Shown: positions 14,863 through 15,447 of the stretch, piece after piece
Position numbering within the stretch: the stretch's first letter is position 1
Layout of the letters: each line of letters opens with the position of its first letter
From: Actinomycetota bacterium
Lineage (GTDB): Bacteria > Actinomycetota > Thermoleophilia > UBA2241
Length of the DNA stretch: 15,447 nt
Direction: 5' to 3'
NCBI GenBank assembly: GCA_003158705.1
Contig: PMKX01000055.1
Location: 632 to 16,078, forward strand
Notes under the pieces: model-generated
Databases searched by the model: none
What the model was told of the DNA's origin: nothing
What the model saw: only the letters and a program-made list of their open reading frames with translations
Position numbers and translations under genes: made by a program

Positions 14863-15012
14863 GCTCGTCCTCGACCCTGGCGCGTGTGCGGCGGGCCCGC
14901 TCTGCCTACAGAACCGTCGTGGCGTCAGTTCGGTGCTGAGCACACCCTTCCTGCCGCACACGCCTCGCACGGCCCGGCAAAGGGCCGCGTGCACGGCAGG
15001 CGCGGAGAACGA
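14863..15012 (-). other. Gap between pilin terminator and ABC operon
   Basis: About 150 nt between the pilin hairpin and the ABC ATPase. No ORF of note. I find no convincing -35/-10 pair; weak candidates exist near 14900-14930. A promoter for the ABC-pilD unit would be expected here if the hairpin terminates fully. Confidence 0.35.
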
Positions 15013-15046
15013 CGAGGGGGCGGCTGCTAGTGCGGCCGCCCCCTCG
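15013..15046 (-). terminator. Hairpin terminator after the pilin gene
   Basis: Arms 15013-15024 and 15035-15046 are perfect 12-nt reverse complements with a 10-nt loop, 38 nt after the pilin stop codon. The minus-strand sequence after it (TCGTTCTCC) is only partly T-rich, so termination may be partial. A leaky hairpin after a major pilin gene would give high pilin and lower downstream expression. Confidence 0.7.
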
Positions 15047-15084
15047 GGACTTGCGTGGTGCGCTACGCACCAACTGGCGTTGGA

Positions 15085-15447
15085 TCAAGGTACAGTGAAG
15101 TCACCCGATGACATGTGCCCCGCGAGCGTGTAGCTTGTGCTTTGCGCGCCCTGCGAATAGGTATAGTCACCCTTGGCCGTGCTCGAACCCATTGCTACAC
15201 CCGTGTAGGGGTTCTTCGGCCAGCTGTCGACGTAGGTCGATGCCGAGGAAGCTGCGGCCGGGTAGTTGTCGCTGTTGTCCGTAGCCCAGGTCTGGATGCC
15301 GATCTGGATGCTGTGGATGCCCTCCTTGACGGCGGCGTCCTTGGCCTTGTTGCGCTGGTTGAGATACATGGGGATCGCGATCGCGGCCAGGATGCCGATG
15401 ATGATGATCACGATCAGGAGCTCGATGAGCGTGAAACCCTTTTGACC
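15085..15447 (-). CDS. Type IV pilin (PilA-like), 5' end outside the window
   Basis: The visible 120 residues begin GQKG, then FTLIELLIVIIIIGILAAIAIP, the class III signal: Gly before the PilD cut, Phe at +1, Glu at +5, and a long hydrophobic helix. The helix continues with YLNQRNKAKDAAVKEGIHSIQIGIQTWATDN, followed by a short globular domain (SWPKNPYTGVAMG, GDYTYSQG) ending SGDFTVP. The mature protein would be about 116 residues, small for a pilin and without cysteines; the NPYTG and Y-Y-Q-G features resemble short pilins and GspG-like pseudopilins. The start codon and most of the leader lie beyond the right edge. Its own terminator and first place before the accessory genes fit the major subunit. 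Confidence 0.88.
   Translation of the reverse strand, partial: GQKGFTLIELLIVIIIIGILAAIAIPMYLNQRNKAKDAAVKEGIHSIQIGIQTWATDNSDNYPAAASSASTYVDSWPKNPYTGVAMGSSTAKGDYTYSQGAQSTSYTLAGHMSSGDFTVP

Overview
The window is GC-rich and essentially fully coding. All 18 supported genes lie on the minus strand, so transcription runs from the right end towards position 1; long plus-strand frames are shadows. I see no tRNA, rRNA, mobile element or CRISPR array. High GC, frequent GTG starts, tight overlaps, the gene order aroC-aroK-aroB-aroQ-pepP-efp, and type IV pilus genes without a secretin gene in view together suggest a GC-rich monoderm. A deep-branching actinobacterial lineage (Thermoleophilia/Coriobacteriia-like) is my best guess. 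This is inference, not a database result.

Right part (about 5.4-15.4 kb), a type IV pilus locus. In transcription order it holds: a major-pilin-like gene cut by the window edge; a hairpin terminator; an ABC ATPase and its ABC-2 permease; a membrane-anchored TPR-like protein; the prepilin peptidase PilD; four minor pilins (GspH/FimT-, PilV-, PilW- and PilX-like); and the inner-membrane platform genes pilM, pilN, pilO and a PilP-like gene. An ABC transporter between pilA and pilD recalls the pilA-pilGHI-pilD order of Myxococcus xanthus, so it may serve the pilus rather than be a random insertion. The minor pilins are rich in cysteine, while pilin, PilN, PilO and the PilP-like protein have none.

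Left part (1-5.3 kb), a housekeeping operon. A perfect GC-rich hairpin ends the pilus operon, and aroC then begins behind a likely promoter that would give a leaderless mRNA. aroC, aroK, aroB and aroQ are enzymes of the shikimate pathway. A Xaa-Pro aminopeptidase, elongation factor P and the first 86 codons of a pyruvate/oxaloacetate carboxyltransferase subunit follow.

The least expected details are: aroK, which has no usual start codon that would preserve its Walker A motif and probably starts at ATC; the PilP-like protein built from two similar beta domains joined by ten glycines; six gene junctions that all use a GTGA overlap; and a six-codon ORF coupled by ATGA to the ABC ATPase. No gap between genes exceeds 300 bases.
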